Below, in pieces: positions 36,900 through 50,110 of a DNA stretch of 64,000 bases. Position 1 is the first letter of the stretch. Every line of letters begins with the position of its first letter. A model generated the notes under the pieces. It searched no databases. It saw nothing but the letters and a program-made list of their open reading frames with translations, and was not told where the DNA came from. The stretch is from Sycobia sp. Sy_11 (taxonomy: Eukaryota > Arthropoda > Insecta > Hymenoptera > Epichrysomallidae), in the NCBI GenBank assembly GCA_018907035.1, contig JACCIC010000003.1, positions 3,184,501 to 3,248,500 of the forward strand, in the 5' to 3' direction. The translations under genes were made by a program, and so were the position numbers.

Positions 36900-39424
36900 A
36901 TACTATTACTGATAAAATATCATCCAGCAAATTCGAACATCTATCGGTCAATAAGTTAAAAATAATAAATGAATACACACTTCTCAATTTGTAACACTCG
37001 AGCTATTCGTTTCAGATGCACATACTCTAGAAGGTGTATACGCACAATTTTGTAAAGAATTATTGCTATAAGATAGTAGTAGTCAAAGTGAACAAAAAGA
37101 AACGCTTTAGCAAGCTTTTGTCGTAATTTCTGAAAAAGTGTAAGTTATAAAGAATTTAATTTAATTTTTTTGAAATTTCAATGAATAGAAATCTATACGA
37201 CATAATAGAATCTAAGTTTATATCGACACTCACTGTAGTATTCTAAAAAGGTATTGAAATCCCAGTAATGAGTCAAATTTCAAGCTAAATACACTTATTA
37301 ACTTAAATAATAATTATGCCAAGGAACAATTATATGATTTTGGTTTTTTTTTCTGCATTAAGTCGCAGTCAGACAGCGGGAATCCGCGACCGCTACGGTA
37401 TATTGTGAAAGTAATGCCGTTTGTTTATGTAGACCATGATATAGGAACTGAATGTAAATTTGCAGGTATTCAATGCAAGGTGAGATCTTCTTTGGGTGAA
37501 TAACAGATTGTTTCCTTTAGGGTAAGAAAAGCCGATTTTAGGGTAGCTCTGGAGAAATGTCACGACGCTCGCGCAGACGGGAAAAACGTAAAATATTAAA
37601 AATCGTACTGTATAAGAGCTTTTTAACTATTTCAACTAGTTTGAATATCATCAGTCAAACGTTTAAACGTTTAAGACTCGCCTGCACTTCTTAAGTTGGC
37701 CATAGGCGATCTTCTCAGGAATTTTTAATAGGAAGCATAATAAAATGGAGAAATCGGCCAACAGTCAAAGGGATAAGAAGGCAGTGTATTTTTGATTTAA
37801 TCTGATGATACGAGCCCTCCTTCATAGTTTAGAGAAAATGCCGGAGACCAAGCAGGCATTAAACAGCCGGATAAAGCAAATACAAATAATGTGGTCAGCT
37901 GTTAGTGCTTCAGACGAAAATGGAAAAACTGCAAATATAATATCATTTATATTTCATCATTTCATCACACGAAGAAATGTGCTCGTAACGTACCCGTTCG
38001 GTATGTCTACAGACAGACCATTCTTTCTGTTTACTCTCGAATCCCAGATTATGTAGCTTGCTGTAGATTGAGTTATTATGAAGCGTCTGGAATGAGCATT
38101 ATTGGCAAAATTATTTTGGCGGTTTTAGTGAGTTCTTCGTATCTTTTCTAAGTAAGATTTTTTTAATACTATAGAATCTTTCAATATTTGCACTCTCCGT
38201 TACCTAATTAATATAACTAGATTAATTATGTGTCATTCGATGGCAGTTTGTCGCTTAACAGGGAAAGAAGTTCTATATAAGATCTTCAAAAAAAGAACTT
38301 TTAACAAAAGGAAAATAGTTAGGCGAGTTTGATTTGTCCTTAGCCTAGTAAGAACTTTAAATACATCTTATTGTGTACTTTATATAAAATTTATATAAAA
38401 TACTTTGTCCTACTGATAAAGGGAAACGTAATAATATATTTAATTATATTATAAATCTTGTTATAGTAAAAAAAAAAATGGTCATATACCAGAATAATAT
38501 TTATACAAAATATGTTTCTAAAATATTGCGGAATAGATTAACAAAGATAAAAAAATGGACCATTAAAACAAATGGCTCAATGCATTTTCTATGTATACCT
38601 ATAAATAATAGCATCTATAGTTCACAGAAAATATATTTAAAAATCTGAAACAAATTTATAAATAAATAGTTTTAATTGAAATGCAGCTTAAAAATGTAAT
38701 GCGATCGTTGACCAATAGCGGAGTTCATTGCCACATAATTTTTACATGCGTAACAAACCACAAGTGGATTTTTAAAAGTGTTCATAAAAGTACAATAAGC
38801 AGACGAATAATAAATATTAAAATAAGTATGCACTTGATATTAAATTATAATAAACAGAGGACAAACAAAATATGAGTATTTTAATATTACACGAACACGT
38901 TAAAAAATTGTTACAGTTATACCTAACGATTCATTTGTATGTTTATAACTAAAAATAAATGTAATTCATATACATTTGAATAATGTGTATATATTTTAGA
39001 CGAATTATTTAAAGTATTTTCATATTAAATTATATTTATGATTGATATCAAACAATCAAATCAATGAAATAATTATAGAGTTTATAAGTAAATGCTTAAA
39101 TCTAGCTTAAATTTCCTCTCAAATTCAAATATCGCGCATAAAGTAAATTGTGCAGCATTATCATATTGATCACGATCCTCGCCATAAGAAAACACAATTT
39201 GCCTTTGACTTATATAGTTAGGTACCTCCTTCAAAGTCAATGATGATTTATATTAGTTAATTCTTTCGATTTGATACATATTTGGTAAATTTATTTTATT
39301 TTGATTATGATTAAAAAAAATGAATATTTAAAAAAAACTGTCACCAATTAATTTTTTTCAAAGGACTTCATCTTCCATTTTAAAATAACATTGGGATTAG
39401 GTATAATATCAATACCTGTTAGTT

Positions 39425-39479
<55 letters not shown>

Positions 39480-39539
39480 AGAGAAAGTGTTTTTGAACAT
39501 TTGGCATATGACATACGTGGTTTCTATAAAAATAGCTTC
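36514..39539. other. Gene-poor stretch
   Basis: (GA)n at 36855-36897 and (TA)n at 39428-39476. A plus-strand frame at 37805-38056 (83 codons) is unrecognised. The remainder is plain AT-rich sequence. Confidence 0.5.
37369..37465 (+). other. Candidate internal exon, unrecognised
   Basis: A pyrimidine-rich acceptor (TTTTTTTTCTGCATTAAGTCGCAG) precedes an open segment reading YIVKVMPFVYVDHDIGTECK, ending at a GCAG|GTATTC donor-like site. Its open frame does not continue the phase of the 36435 candidate. It may be chance or transposon-derived. Confidence 0.15.
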
Positions 39540-40370
39540 ATAGTCAAATATTTCGGTGGGAAATAATTATTGACCTCAAAAATAGTATATGTTCATTGTT
39601 AAATCCTTGATAGAACAAAGTATAATATTTGTCGTCATTTGAAATTTTGAAACCCAAACAGTGGTTCTCAAACTCGTCTTCATGGCTACTTGATAAAAAG
39701 TTTTCGCACAGACAGTCAAAAGCAGGCTTCCATCGAACACTCTTCATTGAGCAGGCAAGCAGGGGTGCTCATAATTTGCACCCAAGATTGTTCTAATAGT
39801 ATATGGCAATTCTCCCGTCAGTTCAGATTACGATGTTGATGTACAAGATTACAAGTGTAGATGAACTACCAATTTCGAAATAACTAAATTCAATCAAGTT
39901 TCAGCGACACCAAAAATGTGGTAGAGGTAATTACCTCATAACAATATTTACATATGACTTAAATGTGAGCTTGAAAATAGTTAATATTGAGAAAATCCGC
40001 TCGAAACCCTCTCTTTGTGGTAAATTTGTTATTGTTAGAAGGTAGTAATCTCCATTGATTCTTAGAAATATTCTTAATCGAAGAAGTTTATCCCTTTTTT
40101 ATTTTTGCATGTAGAAAATTTGGGGCTATTCTCAATTTCAATTAGGAGCAATACAATTACGTTATCTTGCCTCTGGAGATTATTATCATACTGAAAAAAT
40201 AAATCAAATATGCTTTCTGAAATCATATCACTATTAGATTTAAAAAACACCCGTCTGTACTGAATAAGTTGCTTTTCTGCGCTCATATTTTCTACGGGAG
40301 GGAATGCAGGAGCTTGTATGTCGTTTGAGTACATCTGTCAAGCGGCGATTTGAAGCGACACGTATCAAAC
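39540..40370 (-). other. Unrecognised open stretches, perhaps transposon debris
   Basis: Minus-strand frames at 40458-40240, 40334-40074 and 39747-39544 have more mixed composition than the surrounding DNA. A run near 40070-39970 reads GFERIFSILTIFKLTFKSY, faintly like the C-terminal dimerisation region of hAT transposases (sAERsFSkLKlIKtyLR). Stops interrupt every reading. I do not assign a function. Confidence 0.25.
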
Positions 40371-40371
40371 C

Positions 40372-40450
40372 AGTGATGGGCAAGAGACCTCGCTCTCTCT
40401 TCTTCTGCACTATGTAGAGGCAGAGAGTGCGACGCGATTTGTCGGTGTTT
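40372..40450 (+). mobile_element. Possible hAT-type terminus with subterminal hairpin
   Basis: CAGTGATGGGCAAGAGACC at 40372 has the CAGNGNTGGGCAA form common at hAT ends. Directly after it CGCTCTCTCTTCTTCTGCAC and AGAGGCAGAGAGTGCG can pair as a stem. I did not find the partner terminus. Confidence 0.35.
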
Positions 40451-40984
40451 ACTTGCATATATACAGCGGAGTGTTGATTGTCAATAATTGGGTGAAGGAG
40501 GGGGGGGGCTTGAATCTTAGCACCTGCTTTTGCTAAATATTTGTACGGGACGAATTACATGGATTATCCCTTTCCGCGACGCGCATTTTATGCACACATG
40601 TTTCATAACATACAAAAGAGTAGTTGTGTGTCTACTGTGTTAATTATTCACCGTATACAAATCAACTATAATCGCTGTTCAACACAACATAATATTAATA
40701 AAGACGCAATTCATTAGCTTTTATTGAATTGTTTTTTACCTGTGCCAATGTTCATCGGTACATACTTCTCAATATAACAATGGGATAAGATCGAGGTGTT
40801 CATTAGTATATAGATTTTGCACCGTTCTCCAGGGAGAATCAAAAAATCTCTAGTAAATACTAACCACAAGTATTAAATTTCATAAAGTGTAACAATACTT
40901 CTTACAAAGAGTATAAATTTTGATCGACTATATTTAATATATGATAAGTGATAACAATATAATTTTTATATATGGATATCAATG

Positions 40985-41290
40985 AGACCTTCAAATCTTG
41001 GTGCCCACAAGGAACAGTGTTTTGCCTCTTTTGTGGTACCTACTCACAGGTGATCTATTACACCACCTTAAAACATTAGGCTGTCAGATAATATGATATG
41101 CATATGTTATTATTAATGTAAAATAGATGCACTGCTTCTGACGACGTTGATAGTTAGTACCCAGCGAGTATTCAGTTGGTGAACTGGAATGGGGCTCTTA
41201 CGAACTCTACTAATTCCAAAGTTGTATTACTTGCACAGACGAAAAAATTCCAAGTTCCTAGAAAATTTTGTCTCAGCTATCAAAGACTAC
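40985..41290 (+). pseudogene. Fragment of non-LTR reverse transcriptase
   Basis: Plus-strand pieces read GCPQGTVF, LLTGDLLHHLKTLGCQ, then a broken version of the YADD box (YAYVIINVK), W-NG-LTNSTNSKVVLLAQ and KKFQVP. The order fits the palm and post-palm region of an R1- or jockey-like polymerase. Stops and frame changes are present. It differs from the copy at 31.7-32.7 kb, so it may be a different family. Confidence 0.6.
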
Positions 41291-42600
41291 CCTGTTTTTA
41301 ATTTATATTAGTATACATAATGAAAAAATAATTAGATTTTAAAAAATTCGGATTTTGTTAATTGCTTCTGACATTTACTTTGTCAAAAGAATGCATAGAG
41401 GAATTTATTTTGTTTGACTTAAACATTGATTTATACTACTACAGATGATGAAAGTACAGTCTTTTTTTGACTGTTCAATGAAACGGATCATTCTACGATT
41501 TCATTACACATCGCATCTCATTATCTTTTACGATATTTATTAACAGCTGTCGAATATATAGAGATGAGACTGGTTATTTGTACAGTAGCTTAGTGTATGT
41601 GTTTCATCATTATGAATCTTCATTGACTCTCTTACTCATCCCTGACGTACTTAATTTTTACAAGTCACCTCAAGGAGGATTTTTTTGGTCACTCGAATAT
41701 TGAATAATAATGCGGATAATGAAAGTTTTATATTAGTTTTTCGACTCATCATTGACGAAATTTATTTTACGATTCCTTGCACTTCGTGCTGATTATTTTT
41801 TACGATAGTCAGCCATAGCTGTCAAAAGTAAAGACTGACAGTACTAATACAGTGACAGCGAGTGATCCAACGTAATTCAACAAATTGAATTTTTACGGGT
41901 ACTCTTCTCTGGCCTACTTACTTCAGAAGGGGATTCAGGGAGGTTATATTTTTCCTATTACGTTAACATTGTGCTAGTACACTAAACATGATCTATGTAG
42001 AAATAACGCCCTTCCTCGTAAAAAAAGTAAAGGAATTTTTATAATGGCTATAAATATTGGATTATCTTTCCACTTCCATTAACGTTGACAGCTTACCGTA
42101 GATCATATATTATACGTATGATGGACATTATTTTTTTTTCATAGAGTTAAAGAAAAGGCAACGGTGATTTACATTTGGAAAAGGAAGTTCTTTTCCACTT
42201 TTTTCTTTTTTTTTCAGAAATAATCTGAAAGGAATTACAAACCAATAAAGTAAGATTTGTAATGGGCATAATAGTGCATGTAAGGGAAGGTGAAATTTTT
42301 TTACTCATTTGGACACAGTTCTGTAGCAACATGTTTAAGTCGCTAGGTATTCTAGAAAACTTTGGTAGAAACAGAGGCGTACTCGAATGAATCCTAATGA
42401 AAATGTATTCCTAAAACTGCTGATATTCAAGGCCCCTTCACGACTCTCGATAATTTTACGATATCTTGTCAGCTGAGCTGAGAACATTACATTCAAACTA
42501 ATCGGCTTACGGACAATCTAAAATTTGTTAGATTAAGTAACAGGTTCGTGGATAAATTTGCTAAGCTGGAGGTAAGGGGACATTCATAAGGTCTGAATGC
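41291..42600. other. Gene-free stretch, probable old repeats
   Basis: Two weakly similar segments at about 41475-41590 and 41750-41880 share order of motifs (TTTACGAT, then CAGCTGTC or TAGCTGTC). They may be decayed copies of one repeat. No gene is seen. Confidence 0.35.
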
Positions 42601-42780
42601 ATGATTGTTGGGCCTAGTGGGTACGATAAGAATGTGAAACACACGCTAAATAGAGTAGAAGATTTGTTTAAATTAAATAAAACAAACATACGGCTTACTA
42701 CAGAGGTCTTCATTGATTACGGTGTTCCCAATGTTGATTTTACTCGGGTGACCAATTCGAACTTCCGTATTTATAAATAA
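42601..42780 (+). other. Unrecognised 59-codon open frame
   Basis: Reads MIVGPSGYDKNVKHTLNRVE onward to FRIYK and a TAA. The composition looks protein-like and GPSGYDKN faintly recalls a P-loop, but the lysine is not followed by S/T. Flanking frames are broken. It is probably part of a decayed mobile element; no function is assigned. Confidence 0.2.
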
Positions 42781-43226
42781 ACAAAGAAGCTTCATTTTCC
42801 AAGGAATGAAGGCAAAGAATGAGTTATCAGACGATTCAATCCACAAGACTCTGGCAGCAACCTCAAGGCTGGTGGTATAGGAAGATATTTATGATAGGGA
42901 GTACCTCCCTTTTCCGCCCATAGGTGAACAGGATATTTAGGGCACAAACTATCAATACATTTGAATCATAAGATTTAGACTCTAACCCAATAGGATAGCA
43001 CAATTCAAGAAGTAGGTGAGTTCTTAATTTCTTCTAAATACAAAACGCAAAACGAATTCTAATCGCTCGGTCATCCACGAGAGTAGCGATCGGTCTGTCG
43101 ACAATCTCGTTTTAGAGAGCCAGGTCAAATCTTAATTTTTTAGGATTTGTTTATATGATAAAATTCATTTCATCTTTTAACATGTGTTAGTTAGGTTAGG
43201 CGATTAAATTTAAGAATTAAACATAT

Positions 43227-43733
43227 TCAAGAGGGGTTTTTACTATTTGTAAATATTGCGTGGGATTCGTAGAGAATGTGACCTAAGGTACAAGTGCATA
43301 ACTGGGTAAGTAAATAATAGGAGGGGGTGTAAATACATGAATACGCGGGATTATAATCACGGTAACATAATGCATTATATATCGTTTCAATTATATACAC
43401 TGGTTTGGATGAACGCTTCCAAGATGGATGGAGGTTCGGGTACGAAGGAGACCGAGCCGAGCGTGCGTCCCGCTTATATGCGCAACAAGGGCTGATTTGA
43501 CAAGTGATCTGCAGCATCGGTAATCTATGTCCGCCATCGGCGGGCATACATCCTTCGTGCCGAATGCATAGTTGCACTTTTGGGGTTCGGTGGCCCCGGT
43601 GACCCCGAGGACCTAGTATGCATTGCGGTAGCCATGAAATATTTGCATAGTCAGGATTCGATGGGCCCGCGCGTCTTACTTTATGGACGCTAGGGGGCGT
43701 ACGTGACGGCAATTTAAAAAAAAATTGCTTCAT
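43227..43733 (-). other. Isolated GC-richer block with 168-codon open frame
   Basis: The block 43400-43720 stands out in base composition from AT-rich flanks. The minus-strand frame is proline, serine, histidine and arginine rich (for example GPRGHRGHRTPKVQ) and shows no domain I know. It may be the 5' part of a retroelement, a satellite-like repeat unit, or chance. A real gene is not supported. Confidence 0.2.
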
Positions 43734-45424
43734 GAGTAATTTTGCGTATAATGCAGCAGAATTCGAATAACTAAAATAAAACTTGAAAATTCACAGTATA
43801 TAGGAAATAGTTCATTAATTCAATTAGATAAATAAGTTTTTTAAGCATTTATATCTATTTCTAACTGTTTCGATGCATAAATTATAAGAGAAAACAATTA
43901 ATAAAACTTTCGAAAGATTATGTTTATGGCTACAAATAGATTTTGAATTTGAAATCCAAAATTATTTTCGAAATACATCCATTTATTTAATCTCGCAAAT
44001 TATTTGCATAAACATATTTTAAAGCCAATTTAATTTCATGCAAAACATTGCGGAATATTAAATTTTTCGAAGCGACGGCTACACAAGGCTTTTATGAAAA
44101 AACAATTATAGCAGGATAAATGAAATTGTTGCGTGAAAAGATGTAATTTTGGAATTAGTCTCCATATATTTGTTATAAATTATTGTTTCAAAATGAAAAA
44201 ATGTACAACCAAGTCAGAATGTCTCACGCAATCCGTATGCACTATGTATTTCAGTACGTTTAGGCACCTGTACAAAGAAATGGTTTATAGGCACACATAC
44301 ATCTATAATATACGTCGATATAATCATATACGCCTAAAGGCGATATACGTATATACGCCTAAATACACACTGCGTATACGTAAATTTAAAAAATACCCAT
44401 TTTATTTTAGTAGCAACAATTATATTTTCAAGTTTGCCTTGAAAATTTAAGTTGAAAAATATCGTCGCAGACATGGAAGTAAACGGAGAGTGTAATAATA
44501 ACCTATTCGCCCCGTGTGTGATTGCAACCCCATCGAATGAAGGAAACTACAAGACTTTTTCAATTATGGTTTCAAACGAGACTTTGATATAAAAACGTTT
44601 TATTAAAAACATCAAAAAAATAAAATAAATCTCCATATGTTTACTAATATACATTAAAAAAAAGAAACAATCTGCGAATAAAAAGAATATGAGACAAATT
44701 TTGAAAATTAACGTAATCTTAATGTAAAAATGTATCGATTTCGTCTTCTCGGACGATTACCTATAATAAACCTATAATATATATACATACATACCCATAC
44801 ACGTAGGTACGTGTGCTGATGTTTGTATATACGTACGGATCGAATAATATCGCCTGAATTATAGCCATGTTATTGCCTGTAGTATGATTTCAGATTCCTT
44901 ATACATCTACTTCTCTTTGTATCTGATCATTAGTATTTCACTTATTCAATGAGTATTGTGACCAGTTTAGTTTTCAGTTTATTCTAAAATTACCCTATTA
45001 AGACGCAAACAAAGAAAATAGTAAATTGTGATTTGAAATAACTTTCACAGTTAATCGATCAAATAAGACAATTCAATCAAATGCATTCATACTATTCATT
45101 ATATATATATATAATGAAATGTGTTGTTATTTTAACGATTTCAATGATATTACCTAAATATCGAACTCGTAATAGACAAATCAATTTTTTAATTAAACCG
45201 GTTAATTTCTTGATTTAATTATATTATACCGATGCTGTTGGTTTATTAATAAATCCAGGTATTTATTTTATTAAAAAAATACATTACTTTCAAGCCTTAT
45301 ATTATTATCGAAGACTATAAGAATAAATTTCCATAATTTGTTAAAATTTTCAAATTTCAAATTTTAAATTCAACGAAAGATGCACTTTCGTGATATATTT
45401 GCCACACTGGAATTGTATTCACCT
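43734..45424. other. Gene-free stretch
   Basis: AT-rich. Plus-strand frame 44133-44450 (105 codons) is rich in I, Y, K and N and has no motif; I take it as chance in AT-rich DNA. Confidence 0.55.
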
Positions 45425-45790
45425 CCAAGTACGGTCCTCATTCGAGGCTAGACCACGCATTCGCTTCTGTATCTTCCAGTCTTCGAAAATCGTTCACAGC
45501 CACTTTCCGCGCTATCCATCAATTTCTTCCAGGAATTTTCTTTTATGGCTTCATTGGTCTCGAAACGGGTTCCACGGAGCTTCTTTTGCATGTCAAACTT
45601 GTAGACCCAGGACTGATTCTCGGTTACGATGCGTTCCATCAACATGGAACCTGAATTGGCGTGACGAAGCACGTCCTCGTTGACTTATTTTCGCTGTAAC
45701 ATTTTGGGAAGAAAATTCAGCTGTTTTGAAACGAGCCCGTCTCTTGCGTTTGAATACTCAGCCAGAATGATCCGACGATATTCGTGCGTC
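45425..45790 (-). pseudogene. Mariner transposase relic with internal deletion
   Basis: The minus-strand open frame contains LNFLPKML, then RHANSGSMLMERIVTENQSW and VYKFDMQ, which matches the mariner segment around the middle catalytic aspartate (RIVTGDEtWvy). It is followed at once by LRGTRFETNEAIKEN, normally found about 80 residues further on near the C-terminus, then in another frame FEDWKIQKRM. So the catalytic middle has been deleted. The usual GDE aspartate reads as TEN. The copy is inactive. Confidence 0.7.
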
Positions 45791-46444
45791 ATTTTCTTTC
45801 GTTCCATCGACTTTTAACCCGGTGGTGGAGATCGAAAATCGTCTATTTTACTACTCGTCTTGATCACTTTATTAGAATACGAAATTCCGTTTGCAACGCA
45901 ATAGTTCAGGCTTGAGCTCTTTGTTGAATCAGCAACAATAAAATGGAATAACAACTGTCTGCGAATATCGGCTTTTGCTCCATCGTATCTCAATGAATAG
46001 ACAATGGTCTTTAATTTAAAACTACACATTCAAAAAGTGCACATATCGAATTTTGCTCAAAATTTCTTATGTTGTTTTTTGAGCGATGATTACGATGAGT
46101 TACGCAATGAAAATTTAATTTTCGCAACAGCGACTAGTATATTTGTAATCAACATCTCGGGAAACCTAAGTATACAGATTTTCATAAAAATCGGAAGACT
46201 ATTCAATTTGTGTACATACTCAGATCTAAATGTAAGTTGCGAAAATTGCATTATTCTTAAGAATCTTAACACAAAAGTTCAAAAGAAATAAAATATAATG
46301 CAATGGTTTCGTCAAGTTCGTATATCGATCGATCAAATCTTGGATAGCCCTCGAAATAAAATTATTTCTTGTGAAACCGTTATTTTAACCAAATTCAACT
46401 CAGAGATCCGCTTAAATCACTTTCAAAAGTGAAGATAAACACGT

Positions 46445-46498
<54 letters not shown>

Positions 46499-49400
46499 CG
46501 GTTCGATTTTGCGAGAATTTAATTGATGGCCATTCGAAGGAACGCCGCCAGTACGAAAGCACGATCTAAAATTTAAATAGGCCTGAAACGTGAGATTTCT
46601 TGAAGTTTATCCGACGCCTAATGGCATGGTAAAAATCATTCTTCGCCCGTGTGATTATCTGATGTGTGTGGCATATTTTAAAATTAATAACTTTTATTCA
46701 TGAATCCCGATATTCTTGTACTTTAATTAATCGTGTAAACTTAGCGATTATAAACAGTCTAACCGAATCTTTTAATTCGTTATTTGAGCCTTATAAGAAT
46801 TGTAGAAAAAATTTATTTACATATTAATCGATATTGATTAACTGAATTGTTCTCGTATCAAATAGTTTCTACGATCTAAAAATGAAAGTAACAATTATTA
46901 GAACGAAGTGGTTATTTGTACTCCGGGATCAATAATTAGCAAATTCATTCTATAACAAAAAAGTGTAAAAAATCTTTTGCACGAATGGCATTTTAGGTTA
47001 TTAAAATAATAATTTTTTAGTTCTTTTCTTTTTTTTATTGTCTAAAATATATATTCAATAACTTTTTACATATATAAAGGTGATCAACATATAAAGCAAT
47101 GAAAACAAAATAGCAAGGACCGATATTTCATTTCATTTGATAGATAAAAAAGAATGCGCAGCCACGTATTTAAATTTGGAAAGTTATAGACGAATTTTTA
47201 ATAACGTCCTCATTTCGGTAGACCGTATATATTTCGAAATTGTGCAATGTCCCGAGTATCTCGATGTTTACGAATTTTGGCCAACAGAATCGATTAAAAA
47301 GTAGTATGAGAATAAAAAATCATCGAACCGAATACGCATAAAAACATTTTTTTAACTCTATATGAAATACTATTTAAAGTTTATCTTATTTCAAATCATT
47401 TTGACAAATCGAAATGTGTTACTGATGCCTGACCGCGGAGCAATAATAAATATATTCAATACCAATGTGATTTTCATGTAATAGTTCAAAGAATATTAAT
47501 TCTTGCCAAATGTTCTGATAATGATGGATTTAACTATTCAAAATATATCAAACTTTTACATGTATTTTAGTAAGGCCTTTTTGGGTATATTTATATTCGT
47601 ATTATTCGAAACACTCATTATTATTGCTAATTGTCAGTAGATGTCAATCTTGGAACCTTTGTCGGACATCAATGAGAAATAGTCGTCTTTTATTGTTAAT
47701 GTATAATAATTTTACATAGAATAAAAATTTATTTTAGCAAATTTATATTACGTCTTTTAATGACTTGTTGACAGTATTTTCTCTATTTTCTGCAATTTGC
47801 AAATTAGATTTTCTCAGCTTCAAGTCATCAATTGTTTGGAAGAATATAAGTGAGGACCTATAGAATTTATAATTTTTAATAAAATTTCAGCTCATTAGAT
47901 ATTTCTAGTCACAGTGCAGCCATTTTTGCAGTGCAGAGTCGTTTATTTACACTTCTCATAATTTCTTCCCTTTTTTTGATTCACGTATTTGATTTATATA
48001 ATTTTTTTGGTCCAGCCCTCAATGAGCTGTTTAGCTATCCGTCTGCCGTTCCAAAATATTTGCATCTCACAACGAGGGCACACGATGTTTGAGTGATGCG
48101 TTTAATCCAGAGCGAGAAACGTAACTCCAATTCCCTCCAAAGTCAACCCTGCAAAGCTAATGTTCTTCCATTTTCCAGGTACGATACTTTTGTTATTTAC
48201 AAATTAGTATACTTTCTTGCAATTCAATTGAATGGATTTTGTAGAGTTCAGGAATTGTTTTTTAATGAAAATCTTTACTTTTAGCGCATGTAATGTATAG
48301 CAAATGTACAGTTTCTTTGTTATTGCGAATGAAAATTTCATCAATTTCATTGGCATAGGCAGGCAATTATTCGCTAACGTGAGTCAGTTTGGCCAAACTC
48401 CAATTAACAATAAGATAGAAATTATATATGTTTAAGGACGGTTTTGCCTGTAGATTGTTGTTCTTTTTTTAGAATCTGGCGACAAAAGTATCGATTTTCA
48501 TTACAAACTTTCTATCACCACACCGTATAACAGACGTATGCGATAAAATTATATGTATTTGTAAGTGGTAAATTAATATAGCTTGGGAATGGAAGAGGGG
48601 TTAGGTCTTAACATTTTGAAGATGTGATTTTACAGTTAATCGAAGTTACATCTCTCTCAGCCTGGACAAAATTCGTCGCCCAAATATCACGCCCTCTGCT
48701 TGTTAACTTTTTTTCTTTACATTAATAATTATTTTGTTTATAAATGATTACTGTCGTGCCACTAGTTATGGAATAAGAAATGCTAAAAAGTTGAAAGAAG
48801 AAAATCTATAAATGTATAAAGAAAATGAAGACATGCCAAAAGGAAATACAAAATACAAAATTACCTTTAACGTTATTAATAATATTGTAATTTTGTTAAA
48901 ATGTGAATATTTCATTATTGTCGTTCAATTTTACACCAGACCTACAATATTTACAAATGAAATTATATTAAAATTAAACATAATTCAGTATTTCTCTTAT
49001 ACATATCTTTAACCAAGAATAGTTACAGTGCACACAACTTTTCTTCTATTTATTGGCTAATGCTTTGTGCAGTCCATTTCTTGCGTGAGTGAAAGAATGG
49101 CGCCCGGTAGAAAATAATGTCTATAGGTCCCTAAGGAGGTTTAATTCGAGTCTGCACTTTAGAGTATAATATAACTTTTTAAACTAAATTTAATCCTTGC
49201 AAAATCTTCGCCTCGCGCATGTAAGAAACACTTGGCCCAATCCTACCGGTAATTAAAATCCTCGAGTATATATATATATAAAGAAAGGCGACCCGCATAT
49301 ATAGTTTAGCGGCAGTTCGCACAAGATCACCACTTGACCGACGAATAATGCATGACCCATAAATCACACGTGGCTTGAATTCGCACAGATTACGAGTAAA

Positions 49401-49580
49401 TCGACTCTCTCTCTCTCCCTCTCTCACTGATCTCCTTATAACCAAATACCTATCTCTACAGATAAACAATGCACATATTTAATGCACGTATATGAGTATT
49501 AATTCAAATATCTGACGGGCCTATAAGTCGACCTCCGGTGCGTAGAAGTGTTTAATATTGATCGAATGATGTCAGGGTCG
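45791..49580. other. Gene-free stretch
   Basis: AT-rich with one (TA)n tract at 46446-46498 and a short (TA)n at about 49267-49280. No coding evidence. Confidence 0.55.
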
Positions 49581-49718
49581 ATTATTCGTAAGCGCGCGCG
49601 CGCGCGGTGTGTGTTCGTTTATCCTGGCGAGATTTCGTAACAGAGCTCCACTTCGAGGGAACATCTCCACTCCACACAGGCTTTGCGCGTGACGACGAGT
49701 CATTTATGGGACAATTCC

Positions 49719-49762
<44 letters not shown>

Positions 49763-50110
49763 GCCCCCTCCCCACCCCGTCCGTCTCTTGACCGTGTACG
49801 TGACGTATACGAGCTCGGAGGCTTTCTGCCGGGCCACCCATGGGCGGCGAGCGAAGACGCGGTAATCCTTCGCGTAAAACAAAAAAAAATTCCTACCACC
49901 CCTCGGGCTCGGCTTGGGCGTCGCGCGGCAGCGTCGCCGCAATCGATAGGGGCCCCTGGTATACGCCGTTTCGCGTGCGAGGAAAAATGGCAGTGAAAAA
50001 GAGAGATAGAGGGTTGGCGGTTTCGGCTCTGGCATCCCCCGGGCGACAAGTAACTGCGAATGTTCATCACGTTGAGCAGCCAGCTTAGTTTTTACTGCGG
50101 GGGGGGGGCA
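49581..50110. promoter_or_regulatory. GC-rich island, candidate promoter
   Basis: Begins with alternating CG then GT (49592-49613), contains a (TA)n tract at 49722-49759 and CpG-rich sequence to 50090, ending in a G run at 50099-50108. Open frames of over 100 codons on both strands show no known motif. Confidence 0.3.

Noticed and set aside
37452..37481. Possible 14-base micro-exon between TTTGCAG and GTGAGA
   Set aside because: Too short to support without transcripts.
43186..43201. Telomere-like TTAGTTAGGTTAGG
   Set aside because: Only two true TTAGG units; chance is enough.
43640..43690. tRNA-like B-box (CATCGAATCC on minus strand)
   Set aside because: No A-box, acceptor stem or cloverleaf could be fitted.
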